The notes: generated by a model not told the origin, from the sequence alone. 43,575 nucleotides of DNA from Desulfovibrio desulfuricans (GCA_003251995.1 QKDT01000015.1:1-43575); one strand, 5' to 3'; counted from the first letter of the stretch, positions 22,069 through 31,892 are shown. Program-made: numbers and translations.

Positions 22069-22415
22069 CGGCAGTCTGGCAATGGTTGTCGGGTGATGGC
22101 GCGGACTACTGCGAAACGTGCAGACGCGCCAAGCAGCAAACCGGGGACATGCCAGACTGCAAAGAGTGTGAAGGCCGCTGTCCTGAATTGCTGCCGGGGA
22201 ATGATGAAGCCTTTGAACTGCTCATGGCTGGAAGTACGCAAATGCGCGTAGGCGGTATGGGTAGCGTTATTGGATACGACTACAACGCGCTGGCACTGCT
22301 GGCGAACACCATGTGCATTGATCTCACCCCGGCGATCTGGCGCAAGGTCAGGGCCGTTGAGACGGTAATCAGGCGCATGGCTAAAGAAGAGGCCGAGAGG
22401 CAGAAACGCAGCTAG
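22065..22415 (+). CDS. Tail assembly chaperone extension (T part of the GT-like fusion), 116 aa
   Basis: Read only after the -1 shift, giving a fusion of about 195 aa from 21829. The extension has cysteine pairs (YCETCRRAK, CKECEGRC) that could bind zinc, then helices VIGYDYNALALLANTMCIDL. T-type domains usually contact the tail tube. A TTG at 22086 could start a separate protein but has no good ribosome site. Confidence 0.75.
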   Translation, partial: LAAVWQWLSGDGADYCETCRRAKQQTGDMPDCKECEGRCPELLPGNDEAFELLMAGSTQMRVGGMGSVIGYDYNALALLANTMCIDLTPAIWRKVRAVETVIRRMAKEEAERQKRS

Positions 22416-22457
22416 GCCGAAGGTTCATTGACAATGGCATAGGGGTTTGCGGAATTT

Positions 22458-22494
22458 GGGGCCGGGGCTTCGGCTCTGGCCCCTATTTGTTTTG
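22458..22494 (+). terminator. Rho-independent terminator after the chaperone genes
   Basis: GGGGCCGGGGC-TTCG-GCTCTGGCCCC with a stable UUCG loop, followed by TATTTGTTTT. It lies inside the structural operon before a reverse-strand gene, so it may trim rightward transcription there. The remaining gap 22495-22653 shows no other feature. Confidence 0.7.
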
Positions 22495-22653
22495 TGCGCT
22501 CAAAACACCCGCCACATTTAGATTCTGCGGCGTTAAAATTCTGTTCTCGGCAGATTGTTCGCGTTGGCGCGTAAAATGCTGCATATGGCTATTGTGGGTC
22601 GTATCGCTCGTAAAACGAAAAAGCAGCCCATTTCTGAGCGGCCCGTGGTCAAA

Positions 22654-22980
22654 TTACGTTGGTTTATCCTCTGCCATCTCTGACTGTCTCGGTTCTTTTG
22701 GCAAAGGTTCAACGTCTCGCCCGCAATGCTTGCAGACAATCGCCTCGGCTTTAATCATCTCTGCGCAAAATGGGCATTTACGTTCTTCTTTTTCTGGCTC
22801 GGCTGCCTCTTCTGGAGCGTCATTTTGTTCTTCAACTTTGGGCATGAACCCGGCTGCCAATAAAGCAAACACGCCGAATATCAGGCCAAGTACAAGCCAG
22901 CCACCAAAACTTCTGCCCTTGCTACCAGCAATGATAGCAGAAAAAACGCCACAGCCAATCCACAGCAAAAGATAGTCCAT
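22654..22980 (-). CDS. Reverse-strand moron: membrane protein with zinc ribbon, 108 aa
   Basis: The only minus-strand gene among 20 kb of rightward structural genes. Two membrane spans (LLLWIGCGVFSAIIAG and GWLVLGLIFGVFALLAAGF), an acidic linker (EEQNDAPEEAAEPEKEE), then a four-Cys zinc ribbon, CPFCAEMIKAEAIVCKHCG. Such ribbons often sense or bind nucleic acids or partners. With its own promoter and opposite strand it fits a lysogenic-conversion moron, possibly altering the host envelope. Function unknown. Confidence 0.75.
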   Translation of the reverse strand: MDYLLLWIGCGVFSAIIAGSKGRSFGGWLVLGLIFGVFALLAAGFMPKVEEQNDAPEEAAEPEKEERKCPFCAEMIKAEAIVCKHCGRDVEPLPKEPRQSEMAEDKPT

Positions 22981-23004
22981 ATATCACCGCCAATTTTTGA
23001 GTAT

Positions 23005-23033
23005 AGAATATCATTTTCTATCATCCACATCAA
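23005..23033 (-). promoter_or_regulatory. Promoter of the moron gene
   Basis: On the minus strand, TTGATG (23033-23028) and TATTCT (23010-23005) are 17 bp apart; an overlapping TATACT just downstream could also serve as -10. It lies 25 bp upstream of the moron start and carries no TGTTC-N8-GAACA operator, so it may be active in the lysogen. Confidence 0.6.
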
Positions 23034-23089
23034 CGCTAAAGACACGCTTTTTCCGCAAACTCCCTGCCGTTGCAACCTGTGAGGTGGAT

Positions 23090-23503
23090 ATGGCTGATGT
23101 GAAAGTAAATCTCGATGTGTCGGGCATCACCAAACAGGTTGCCGAGGCTGCGCACAAGACGATCATTTTTGACGTGGCGACACAGGTGCTTGCCGAGGTG
23201 AAAAAGTCCAACGCTTTTTATGACGACCAAAGCGGAGAGCTGCGGGCATCGTTCAGGTTGGTCAAGATCATGGACGGCTTTCGTTATCGCATTGAATCCC
23301 GCAACCCCCATGCCTGGTATCTGGAAAAAGGACATTTGCTTACGGCATGGGGCAATAGAACGGAAAAGCACATCAAGGGCCGTTACCCGCTGCGCCGGGC
23401 CAGAAACAAGATCATGCGCAGGATGAAAGATATTTTGTCTGACTACTCAATTTTCATTTCAAAGGGTTCTGGCGTGTACATCCGTAAAGGAAGGAAGGCG
23501 TAA
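23090..23503 (+). CDS. HK97 gp10-like minor tail/neck protein, 137 aa
   Basis: Start at ATG 23090 with GAGGTGG upstream. SGELRASFRLVKIMDGFRYR and HAWYLEKGHLLTAWGNRTEK follow the general pattern of HK97 gp10-like proteins (a short-lived strand pattern ending in E-x-G). It sits after the chaperone instead of among the neck genes, so the family call is tentative. Confidence 0.45.
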   Translation: MADVKVNLDVSGITKQVAEAAHKTIIFDVATQVLAEVKKSNAFYDDQSGELRASFRLVKIMDGFRYRIESRNPHAWYLEKGHLLTAWGNRTEKHIKGRYPLRRARNKIMRRMKDILSDYSIFISKGSGVYIRKGRKA

Positions 23504-23505
23504 GC

Positions 23506-26355
23506 ATGACCGCAGAAAGTGGTATTTCCATATCCGTAGGGCTGGACACAAGCCCATTTCAAAAGGATTTGGCAGCCTTCCGCACCATGTCTGAAAAGGC
23601 TGGTAAGCAGGTTGCCCAAGCCCTTGAAAACTCCGTTTCGCCCACCAAAATTACGAAAGGCTTCAATGACCTTGCTCGGTCTATCAATGTCGCTGCGGCT
23701 GCTGGAAAAAACCTTGGCGCATCCATCAACGTCAGCGGCCTTGATAGCCTCGCAAAGCAGGCTGGCGTGTCTGCATCCGGCCTCGACAAAATGTACGAGT
23801 CGATGGTCAAAAATGCGCAGAACCGCGCATTTACGGACTCCCTGCGCAATGTCCAGAAGCTGACCGGGGCCAGCGCTGATGAAATGAACCGCCTTGCAAA
23901 GTCGCTGGGCGGTGTTGGAAACGAATTTACGGCAAGCAAGATCGGCGGCGGGCGTGGATTTTTCGGTGGTCTTTCCACTGGCGCGGTTGCTGCGGCCCTG
24001 TCCATAGGCGGGGTAATCACCACGCTCAAGTCGCTTACAGATTCAATGCTTACCATGTCGCGGCTGACTACCTCGTATCAATCCATCTATGGGTCGCAGT
24101 ACGGCGCAACGCAGCAGCTTGACCAGATTTATAACCAGACGCAGGCCGTTGGCTTGCAGTTTCAGGAAACCGCGCAGGCCGCGAAAACATTCTTTGCCGC
24201 CGCGCAAGGGTCCACTCTTGCGGGTGAAGCGAACAGCATTTTCAACGCTATTTCGAAGGGCGCGGCAGCCCTGCAAATGAGCACGGACGACGTTAACGGC
24301 GTGTTCCTCGCTCTTGGGCAGATGATCTCCAAGGGTAAGGTTCAGGCCGAAGAATTGCGCGGGCAGTTGGGCGAAAGGCTCCCCGGCGCGTTCCAGTTGG
24401 CTGCCAAGTCCATGAACATGAGCACCGCCGAGCTTGATAAATTCATGGCTGACGGAAAGCTCACAGCAGAAGATTTGTTGCCAAAGTTGGCGCAAGCTCT
24501 TGAGGAAAAATACGCTGCTGCGGCTACACAGGCAGCAAACAGCGTTCAGGGTTCAATCAACCGCATGACAACAGAGTGGGAACTGTTCAAGGCAAGCGTG
24601 CTGGACAGTGACGCCGTTGTAGGCATGTTGAACAAGGTCACTGGCGCTCTATCGAGTTGGAATGCCGCAGTCAAAGAAGATGCCGAGGTCGCCAGTCTCA
24701 GCTCACAATTGCAGGGCATGGGCATTGCCCCTGACACCACAAAAAAGACTGGTTACGACCTTTTTAGCATGGATTTGCCAGCCTATTCAGACGAAAAGCT
24801 GAATTGGATGCGCAATATGAATGCGGGGTGGGAAGCTGAAAATTTGATTGCTGAGCAAAATGAGAAGCAGCAAGAAGCCATCCTGAGCAAGGCGAATACC
24901 AGTGTAAAGAATTTTCTCAAAAACTCTAAAGAAGAGAAGGTTGCCAGTCTTACACAAGAGCGCGATTCCACGCTTAAGGCAATCCAAGATGCCATTGATT
25001 CGCGTCAGCAAAGCGGTGTTGGTGCTGATGATCTTATCAGTCAGCGCACCCGCGTTCTTGCAGAATATCAGTCGCAACTTGAAAAGCTGAACAAAGAAGC
25101 GGGGGGCAAAGGCCTGGCGAACAAGCAGTTCAGGTTCGACACCGGGCTTGAGCAGTTGCGGCAGGAAGTGGCGAACATGGAAGCCACGATTAACCCTGCC
25201 TCGCTGGGCATTGAAAAACTGCGCAACAAGCTGGAACTGGAAAAGCAGAATGCCCTTGCAGCGGCAGAAGCGCACGCCAAGCTTTCTGTGCAGCGCAAAG
25301 AAGCCACGCCAGCCGAAGCCGAGGAAAAGAAAAGCCTTGAGGTACGCAAGGCCGAGCTGACCTATACGCAAAAGCTTGCCGAGGCCGAGGAAAAGGGCCG
25401 TCAGACCCGCGTTGAGTTCTACAAGGATTTTGCGGAGCTTTCCGGCAACTACACGGAGTCCTTGCAGGCGCAGGCCGAGGCCATAGCTAAGCAGGGCGAG
25501 GAGTATCGCAACGCTGGCATACCAGAGCAGCTTGAACGCCAGTGGGAAGCCCTGAAAAAGCTGCAAACGGCCCGTGACCCCCTGTCTGGCCTGCAACGTG
25601 GTGTTACGAAGTTTGGCACAGAATACGGCAATCTTGCGGCGCAGGTCGAGTCAGCGACCACCAGCATGGGGAACACTATTGCCGACACGCTTTCCAACGC
25701 CTTTTTGACGGGCAAGCTGTCAGCGGCTGATTTTTTCAACAGCGTGCTGCAAATGGCTACAAAGGCTGCAAGCAATTACCTGGTCGGTCAGATGTTCAGC
25801 GGCATTGGCAGCCTGTTTAGTGGTAGTGCAGTCCAAACAACAGGCGCAAGTAGTTCATGGGCCAGCTTCGGTGTTACACCCGGCGCGTCCATGGCTCTTG
25901 CCAAAGGTGGCGCAGTCGGTGGCGGCTCTATCTCTGATTATTCAAACTCTATTGTTACCCGCCCAACGTATTTCAGCTATGGGGTGCGGGCCTTTGCTCG
26001 TGGCGGTGCTGGGCTCATGGGCGAAGCTGGTGACGAGGGCGTGTTCCCGCTGTCGAGAGATAGCCGTGGCAACCTAGCTGTCAGCGCAACTGGCCTTGCC
26101 GACATATTCAAGGCAGCAACGTCTGGCTACAGCTCAAGCAATCAACAGCCCAGCCAGCCGCAAGTACACCTGAATATCAACAACAGCACTGGTGAACAGG
26201 TGGCACAGCAGGTCAAGACCGACAATAACGGCAATATCCGCGCCGACATATGGGTTGGCAACACGGCGGCTAAGCAGATGGCAAAGCCTGGCACAGCCGC
26301 AAACCAAACCCTGCGCAGCGGCCTTGGCATCAAACAACGCGCAATAGGGAGATAG
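23506..26355 (+). CDS. Tape measure protein, 949 aa
   Basis: Longest gene in the tail block apart from the tip gene, directly after the chaperone region. The N-terminal ~350 residues contain the tape-measure core (TTSYQSIYGSQYGATQQLDQ, AQAAKTFFAAAQGS, GKVQAEELRGQLGERLPGAF). The middle is coiled coil, and a Gly/Ser-rich C-terminal region has FARGGAGLMGEAGDEGVFPL, the GEAG-x-E motif of lambda H-type tape measures. Length sets tail length. Confidence 0.92.
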   Translation: MTAESGISISVGLDTSPFQKDLAAFRTMSEKAGKQVAQALENSVSPTKITKGFNDLARSINVAAAAGKNLGASINVSGLDSLAKQAGVSASGLDKMYESMVKNAQNRAFTDSLRNVQKLTGASADEMNRLAKSLGGVGNEFTASKIGGGRGFFGGLSTGAVAAALSIGGVITTLKSLTDSMLTMSRLTTSYQSIYGSQYGATQQLDQIYNQTQAVGLQFQETAQAAKTFFAAAQGSTLAGEANSIFNAISKGAAALQMSTDDVNGVFLALGQMISKGKVQAEELRGQLGERLPGAFQLAAKSMNMSTAELDKFMADGKLTAEDLLPKLAQALEEKYAAAATQAANSVQGSINRMTTEWELFKASVLDSDAVVGMLNKVTGALSSWNAAVKEDAEVASLSSQLQGMGIAPDTTKKTGYDLFSMDLPAYSDEKLNWMRNMNAGWEAENLIAEQNEKQQEAILSKANTSVKNFLKNSKEEKVASLTQERDSTLKAIQDAIDSRQQSGVGADDLISQRTRVLAEYQSQLEKLNKEAGGKGLANKQFRFDTGLEQLRQEVANMEATINPASLGIEKLRNKLELEKQNALAAAEAHAKLSVQRKEATPAEAEEKKSLEVRKAELTYTQKLAEAEEKGRQTRVEFYKDFAELSGNYTESLQAQAEAIAKQGEEYRNAGIPEQLERQWEALKKLQTARDPLSGLQRGVTKFGTEYGNLAAQVESATTSMGNTIADTLSNAFLTGKLSAADFFNSVLQMATKAASNYLVGQMFSGIGSLFSGSAVQTTGASSSWASFGVTPGASMALAKGGAVGGGSISDYSNSIVTRPTYFSYGVRAFARGGAGLMGEAGDEGVFPLSRDSRGNLAVSATGLADIFKAATSGYSSSNQQPSQPQVHLNINNSTGEQVAQQVKTDNNGNIRADIWVGNTAAKQMAKPGTAANQTLRSGLGIKQRAIGR

Positions 26356-26357
26356 CT

Positions 26358-26738
26358 ATGGCTGGAATATGGCCCACAACATTGCCGCAAGCCCCTGAGC
26401 TGTCAAGCTTTACGGACAAAGCGCCAAACAACTTGATTCGGTCAGACATGGATACGGGCGATGCCAAGGTACGCAGACGCGGACAGTCCAAGGCTTGGGT
26501 GGCCTCGGCAACGTACTACCTGACCAATACTCAGCTTGCCACGCTGTACACTTTTACCTCTGAAACCATTGCAGACGGTGCGCTGTGCTTTGACTGGCCT
26601 CACCCAACAAAGAGCCTGGTTCGCGCACGCCTGCGGGCTGGCAGTGATTCATTGTTTGACACGTCACAGGTTGCGCCTGACCGCACGAAAGTGACGCTCT
26701 CCATAGAATACTGGCCTGACGCGCCTACAACGTCTTAG
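26358..26738 (+). CDS. Minor tail protein (lambda M-like position), 126 aa
   Basis: Follows the tape measure. The sequence LIRSDMDTGDAKVRRRGQSK and then LYTFTSETIADGALCFDWPH is typical of short distal tail proteins that bind the end of the tail tube. Beta-rich, no membrane segments. Confidence 0.65.
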   Translation: MAGIWPTTLPQAPELSSFTDKAPNNLIRSDMDTGDAKVRRRGQSKAWVASATYYLTNTQLATLYTFTSETIADGALCFDWPHPTKSLVRARLRAGSDSLFDTSQVAPDRTKVTLSIEYWPDAPTTS

Positions 26739-26747
26739 GGGGCAAAT

Positions 26748-27266
26748 ATGGCGCTTTCCCCACGCATGGTGGCTGCCATGATGCAGCCTGAAACAGAAGA
26801 CACGGACATTGCGCTGATCACGATCACACATGCTTCGTGGTCTGAAACGCTGCGTTTTAGCACCCACCAAACCACATGGCTCTACAACGATGAAACGAGC
26901 GGTGAACCTGTGTATGGCACTGTTAGCCGGGGAGAAACGTATCTGCACATTCCCCTGCAAGCCACGCTGCCCAATAGTTCGGATGAGGAAGCCCCAACGG
27001 GAAAGATCATCCTGTGTAACGTGCAACGGTTGGTTACGCCGTATCTGAAAATGACGTCCGGCACATACCCTCGCCTGACGCTGGAAATAGTCAACTCTGC
27101 CACGCCGGATACTGTGGAAAAATCGTATCCTGAGCTTGATTTGGGCGACACCAACTGGAACGAGCTGACTGTGGACGTGCAGCTAAAGAATAACATTGCC
27201 TCGCAAGAACCTTGTCCATGGTTGCGGTTCTCCCCGGCGTACTTCCCCAATCTGAACGCGAGGTAG
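26748..27266 (+). CDS. Tail protein, DUF1833 type, 172 aa
   Basis: Starts MALSPRMVAAMMQPETEDTD, then LITITHASWSETLRFSTHQT; this and EIVNSATPDTVEKSYPELDL match the DUF1833 layout in the lambda L position. Distal tail or baseplate hub component. Confidence 0.7.
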   Translation: MALSPRMVAAMMQPETEDTDIALITITHASWSETLRFSTHQTTWLYNDETSGEPVYGTVSRGETYLHIPLQATLPNSSDEEAPTGKIILCNVQRLVTPYLKMTSGTYPRLTLEIVNSATPDTVEKSYPELDLGDTNWNELTVDVQLKNNIASQEPCPWLRFSPAYFPNLNAR

Positions 27267-27269
27267 GGC

Positions 27270-27677
27270 ATGGAAACAAAGCAATATATCGGCATTCCTT
27301 TCCTTGACCACGGCGAAGATCGTAACGGTTGCGACTGCTACGGGCTTATACGCATGGTGTACCGTGAGCAATTAGGTATCGAGCTGCCATACATGGGCGA
27401 CAAGTATTCTAATGCCTACGCACGCCATGAGATAAACAAGGCCGTGGCGCAAGCCGAGCGGGAATACTGGAACTACGATGTAACCAGTGAACTGTGGAAG
27501 CCATACGACATTATGGTGTTCAGCAGAGCTGGTGATGAAGCTCATGTTGGGCTGTACATCGAGCCAAGCTATATGCTGCATATTGTCGCCGGGGCGCAGA
27601 CCACAAGAGCGCGTTATGACACAAACGAATGGAAACACAGGCTTGTGAGGGTGGCCCGCCATGTTGATGCAAGCTGA
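27270..27677 (+). CDS. NlpC/P60-type tail peptidase (lambda K-like), 135 aa
   Basis: Catalytic Cys in DRNGCDCYGLIRMVY (near residue 20), His in EAHVGLYIEPSYMLH, the order expected for NlpC/P60 cysteine peptidases. Lambda K-type proteins process or degrade peptidoglycan at the tail tip. The next gene starts inside its end. Confidence 0.8.
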   Translation: METKQYIGIPFLDHGEDRNGCDCYGLIRMVYREQLGIELPYMGDKYSNAYARHEINKAVAQAEREYWNYDVTSELWKPYDIMVFSRAGDEAHVGLYIEPSYMLHIVAGAQTTRARYDTNEWKHRLVRVARHVDAS

Positions 27678-30600
27678 CCTGACAAAAACCATGCTCATGG
27701 CCCGGCGCTGGGACATGGCGCGGCCCACGTTCCTGCCCGTAGTGGACGGCACGAACCTTGGCAGCATTGTTGCCGATGCCATCCAGGGTATGTGTAAGGA
27801 CGGCTCGTACACGCCAGAGCAAGCCCTGCGCCTGATGAAGTATGCCCGCTGCCGCGTGGACGGCGTGGAGATCAAGCGCAGCCTGTGGGCGCAGACTATC
27901 CCCGCATCTGGCGCACAGATTGAAGTGATGCAAGGCGTTATGGGCGGCGGTGGCGGTGGTGGGGGGGGTAAAAGCCCGGTTGCTACAGTGTTGAGTTTGG
28001 TTGTTGTGGCTGCTGCCGTCGCAGTCCCCTGGCTTGCCCCTGCCTCTTGGGGACTGGCATCTGGTGCTTTGTTCGCGGGCGGGTCACTAACAGCCCTGGG
28101 TGGCGTTGTATCTGGCGCTATCATGCTTGGCGGCATGTACGCCATTGGACAGTTGTTCCCATCTGCAACCCCATCCATCAGTGGGTCTTCCATAGACGGC
28201 GGCGCAAGCACAACATCACCAACATACTCCATCACTGGCGCACGCAACAGCGCCAACGTGATGGGCTATGTGCCGCTGATCTGCGGCAAACACCGCCACA
28301 CCCCGCCACTGGCTGCCAAAAACTATACCTCGTGGGAGGGTGACGAGCAAACGTTCTACATGTGCGTGTGCTGGGGCCATCCTGACGTCACCGTGTCTGA
28401 TTTCCGGCTCGATGAAACGCCGCTGTCCAACTATACTGACTTTGAGCACCTATTCCATCAGTCCACCACAGGCAACGACCTTAAATACTTCGGCAAAGAC
28501 CGCAATGAAAAGAGCGTTGGCACAGTGCTCAAGGCGTCGTCTGGCTGGGTTACGCGCACCGTTGGCGAGGCCGAGGACATTTCTATTGATATCGCGTTCC
28601 TTGGCGGTCTGTGCGAGATAAGCCAAACAAACGGGTCGCCGGGCAACCGCACTGTCGCATTTCAGGCGCAATACCGCGTTAAAGATTCCGGTAGTGATTG
28701 GACAGGATTTGGCGGCTCTACGTTTGGCATTGCCGCTGCAAGCGGACTGACCGTCGCTGGTATCCGTGAGAGTGACGGGGTTTCAAAAGAGGATATTCTA
28801 AAGGTTTATGCTAACCAGAACGGGACAATAAGCGCTGGCGCAAATATCGGCGGCTATGCACAGCTATACCCCTACAAAAGCGGGTATGTCTCCGGGTGCA
28901 ATGTGTCCGTATCATGGACGCGCACAGACACGCCGGTTTGGGTTCCAGATTTTAACCTGGACGGCGGCGGCAGCTATCAGTACAGCCCGTATGGTACTTA
29001 TACAGCGACCATCTCTGTCACGTCGGGAACATATGATGACCGTGGGTATATCAGCGCCACCCGCGCAAAAACCACCCGCTGCGTGCCTACATGGAAAATA
29101 GAAGGGCTGACCAAGGCCATCTACGAAATGCGCATAAAGCGGCTGACGGCAGACACCGACAGCCAGTTTATACGCGATGAAGCCACATGGAGCGTGACGC
29201 GGGCAATCCTGAATCAGCCAGTTTTCAACACGCCTGTGCCGATCTGTGTTTCTGAGCTTCGTATCAAGGCTAGTGAACAAATATCCAGCTATGTTGACGA
29301 TTTTAACGCCCTGTGCCAGTCGAACATCCCAGATTGGAACGGGTCTGCGTGGGTGACAAAGCCCACCAGCAACCCGGCGTCAATCATGCGCTACCTGCTC
29401 ACCACGCGGAACGGGCTGGTGAACCCCTACACTGAGGCCAAGCTGGATAACGCAACGTTGGTTGAGCTTTGGGAGTGGTGCAACAAGCGTGGATATGAGT
29501 TCAACTTCATTTGCGATTCAGAAGAAACTCTGTGGGCGCGTCTGGTGCAGGTGCTGGCTCCCGGCCTCGCAGCCCCAACAACTGACGTGGATTGCCTGTG
29601 GGGCGCGGTAATCGACAGGCCCGACAAGGAGGTTGTGCAGCTTTTCACCCCGCGCAATAGCTGGGGAATGAACGTGCAACGCACTTTCAGCGACTTGCCG
29701 CACGCGCTGCGGGTCACGTTCAAAAACGAAGACAACGACTATGCAGACGATGAACAGTTTATTTATGCCCCTGGTTACAGCAAAGACGGCAGCAACGGAA
29801 CGGAAAAGGCGTGGAACATCGTTGAGTGGTCGTACCCAGGTATCACCAAGTGGCCCAAGCTGTGGGCCATGGGGCAGGTGCACCTTGCCCGCATGCTACA
29901 TAGGCCGCTGACCGTCACGCTGAACACAGATTTTGAGTGGATGGTGGCAAGCCGTGGCAAGCTGGTTGGCGTGGCGCATGACGTGCTGATGAACACTTTT
30001 GGCACGGCCCGCATTAACTACCTTGTCTATGATGTTGATGGTGTAACCGTCTATGCTGGCAAAGCAGAAGATATCCCTCTGGATGAAGAAGGCAACGCAC
30101 TTGTTCCGATCGGCGTGCAGCTTGACGACACAATTATATTCAGTGAGCCGTCACCAGCGCGTTACGGCATCGCTGTGCGCTACAATAACGGGTCTGTAAA
30201 CACCTATGAACTCATACCAAATTACGGAGATGAAGAACACTCGACTCTCTTGTTCAAATATGCTATAACAGCAGCACAAGTGCCACCGTTCAGAGCATTG
30301 TGTTCCGTGTCACTTTTTGGCTCAGAGTATGAAGAATACTTGCTGTCAAAAGTTGACAATGGCGACAACAACAGTGCGCAATTGACGCTTGTTCCGTATG
30401 CTGCTGATGAAATAGACAAGGCTGCAACTGGCGAGGCTACGCCATACGACCCGGCTGTGGTGCTGGATGTGGTGAAAAGCAAGCGGCTGCCAACGCCAAC
30501 AATCGTTGATGTGCGCAGTGATGAAACCGTGCTGATCTCTGCCTCGTCCGGTGGCACAACCCCGCGCATCGCGGCATGGTGGTCGTTTGGCACATCAACT

Positions 30601-31890
30601 GGTGACACGTCAACGCTGACAATGCAGATCAGCGCAACGGACGTGGAAACTAACGCTGCGGTGTTTGGCAGCGCATCTGTGGTCGAGGACTACGTGGCCT
30701 GCGCCGGGGTGACTGAGGGTAGGTTGTACAATGTGCGTGTGCGTGCTGTGGACGGCAGCACCGGGAAAACATCGGCATGGTCAACGCCGATACGCCACGT
30801 TTGCATTGGGCGCACCACGCTGCCGCCTGCGCCGTCCAGTGTGTATCTCGACGGTACAGTGCTCAAAATATCTCAGACTGACAGGCCGCTCGACCTCGTT
30901 GGTCATGTGGTCAAGATGGTGTTTGACGTCACCGACCCCATAGAGCGGGCAATTACTCTGCCGTCTGCCGGAATTTATACCACCACCGGACAGTTTGATC
31001 TTGCTCCGTGGTCAGGGCATGCGCGGCGCGTGTGGGTGCAGTCTATCGACGAGCTGGGGAATTTGTCAGAGGCCGTGAGCGTGGCTCTTAACCTGGGGGA
31101 CGTTGAAACAGACAACGTGCTGTTTACGATCTCTGAGGCTAGCAAAGGCTGGACTGGAACGGTTATCAACGGCTCAGTTGATGGCGCAACGCTAAAGGCA
31201 AACGAAACTGCATACCTCTGGCCTCAGGATGATAACGCGCCATTGTGGCCTCAGGATGATAGTTTCCCGCTCTGGCCTTCCGGCGGCGGTCTACAGATGC
31301 AGTATGTGTGGAGCATCAATATCCCTGCCGCATACGCAGGCGCACGCATACTGATTAATCCAATTTCAACGGCTGGAAAGCTGGCTAAAGTCGAGTTTCG
31401 AGTTTACACGCAACCACGTTTGTGGCCTCAGGACGACAACGCATTTTTGTGGCCGCAGAACGATAGCGACTACCTTTGGCCCCAGCCAATGCGGTCAGAG
31501 TGGAAGGCATTTCCAGACGCATACATCACTACCGGGGCTGAAACTCTGGCATTCCGCGTTACCTACGCCGCTGGCACCGCTGCCATATTGACGGACATTG
31601 AAACCATAATTGATGTGCCGGACAAAGAACATGTTTTGGATGATCTTGAAATCGCAGCAGACGGCACAACGCACATACCTGTGCCTGCTGACACATTCAG
31701 GGCTGTCACAAACGTGGTAGCTACACTGCAATACAGGTCTGGTGACACGGCGGTCATGACGGCGAAAGTGCCGGGCAGTGAAATAATCGGAAGCAACGGA
31801 TATTTGACAAACGGGCCTCTGATTCTGGCCCTTAATAGCAGCAGAACTGGCGTGTCGGCTGTGGCTGACGTGCGGATACGGGGGTACTAG
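27661..31890 (+). CDS. Tail tip / host specificity protein, lambda J-like, 1409 aa
   Basis: By far the largest gene. The N terminus includes a nine-Gly run and two hydrophobic stretches (VVVAAAVAVPWLAPASWGLA, ALGGVVSGAIMLGGMYAIG), as in lambda I/J fusions. Central J-type segments include NSANVMGYVPLICGKHRHTP and SDLPHALRVTFKNEDNDYAD. Two fibronectin-like regions follow, then LWPQDD-type repeats near the C terminus. The N-terminal part may replace the separate lambda I gene, which is absent here. Expected roles: tail tip assembly and receptor binding. Confidence 0.85.
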   Translation: MLMQADLTKTMLMARRWDMARPTFLPVVDGTNLGSIVADAIQGMCKDGSYTPEQALRLMKYARCRVDGVEIKRSLWAQTIPASGAQIEVMQGVMGGGGGGGGGKSPVATVLSLVVVAAAVAVPWLAPASWGLASGALFAGGSLTALGGVVSGAIMLGGMYAIGQLFPSATPSISGSSIDGGASTTSPTYSITGARNSANVMGYVPLICGKHRHTPPLAAKNYTSWEGDEQTFYMCVCWGHPDVTVSDFRLDETPLSNYTDFEHLFHQSTTGNDLKYFGKDRNEKSVGTVLKASSGWVTRTVGEAEDISIDIAFLGGLCEISQTNGSPGNRTVAFQAQYRVKDSGSDWTGFGGSTFGIAAASGLTVAGIRESDGVSKEDILKVYANQNGTISAGANIGGYAQLYPYKSGYVSGCNVSVSWTRTDTPVWVPDFNLDGGGSYQYSPYGTYTATISVTSGTYDDRGYISATRAKTTRCVPTWKIEGLTKAIYEMRIKRLTADTDSQFIRDEATWSVTRAILNQPVFNTPVPICVSELRIKASEQISSYVDDFNALCQSNIPDWNGSAWVTKPTSNPASIMRYLLTTRNGLVNPYTEAKLDNATLVELWEWCNKRGYEFNFICDSEETLWARLVQVLAPGLAAPTTDVDCLWGAVIDRPDKEVVQLFTPRNSWGMNVQRTFSDLPHALRVTFKNEDNDYADDEQFIYAPGYSKDGSNGTEKAWNIVEWSYPGITKWPKLWAMGQVHLARMLHRPLTVTLNTDFEWMVASRGKLVGVAHDVLMNTFGTARINYLVYDVDGVTVYAGKAEDIPLDEEGNALVPIGVQLDDTIIFSEPSPARYGIAVRYNNGSVNTYELIPNYGDEEHSTLLFKYAITAAQVPPFRALCSVSLFGSEYEEYLLSKVDNGDNNSAQLTLVPYAADEIDKAATGEATPYDPAVVLDVVKSKRLPTPTIVDVRSDETVLISASSGGTTPRIAAWWSFGTSTGDTSTLTMQISATDVETNAAVFGSASVVEDYVACAGVTEGRLYNVRVRAVDGSTGKTSAWSTPIRHVCIGRTTLPPAPSSVYLDGTVLKISQTDRPLDLVGHVVKMVFDVTDPIERAITLPSAGIYTTTGQFDLAPWSGHARRVWVQSIDELGNLSEAVSVALNLGDVETDNVLFTISEASKGWTGTVINGSVDGATLKANETAYLWPQDDNAPLWPQDDSFPLWPSGGGLQMQYVWSINIPAAYAGARILINPISTAGKLAKVEFRVYTQPRLWPQDDNAFLWPQNDSDYLWPQPMRSEWKAFPDAYITTGAETLAFRVTYAAGTAAILTDIETIIDVPDKEHVLDDLEIAADGTTHIPVPADTFRAVTNVVATLQYRSGDTAVMTAKVPGSEIIGSNGYLTNGPLILALNSSRTGVSAVADVRIRGY

Positions 31891-31892
31891 AT

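Noticed and set aside
22615..22655. Terminator for the moron on the minus strand
   Set aside because: A T-run is present (CTGCTTTTTCGTTTT) but the bases before it do not form a stable hairpin.
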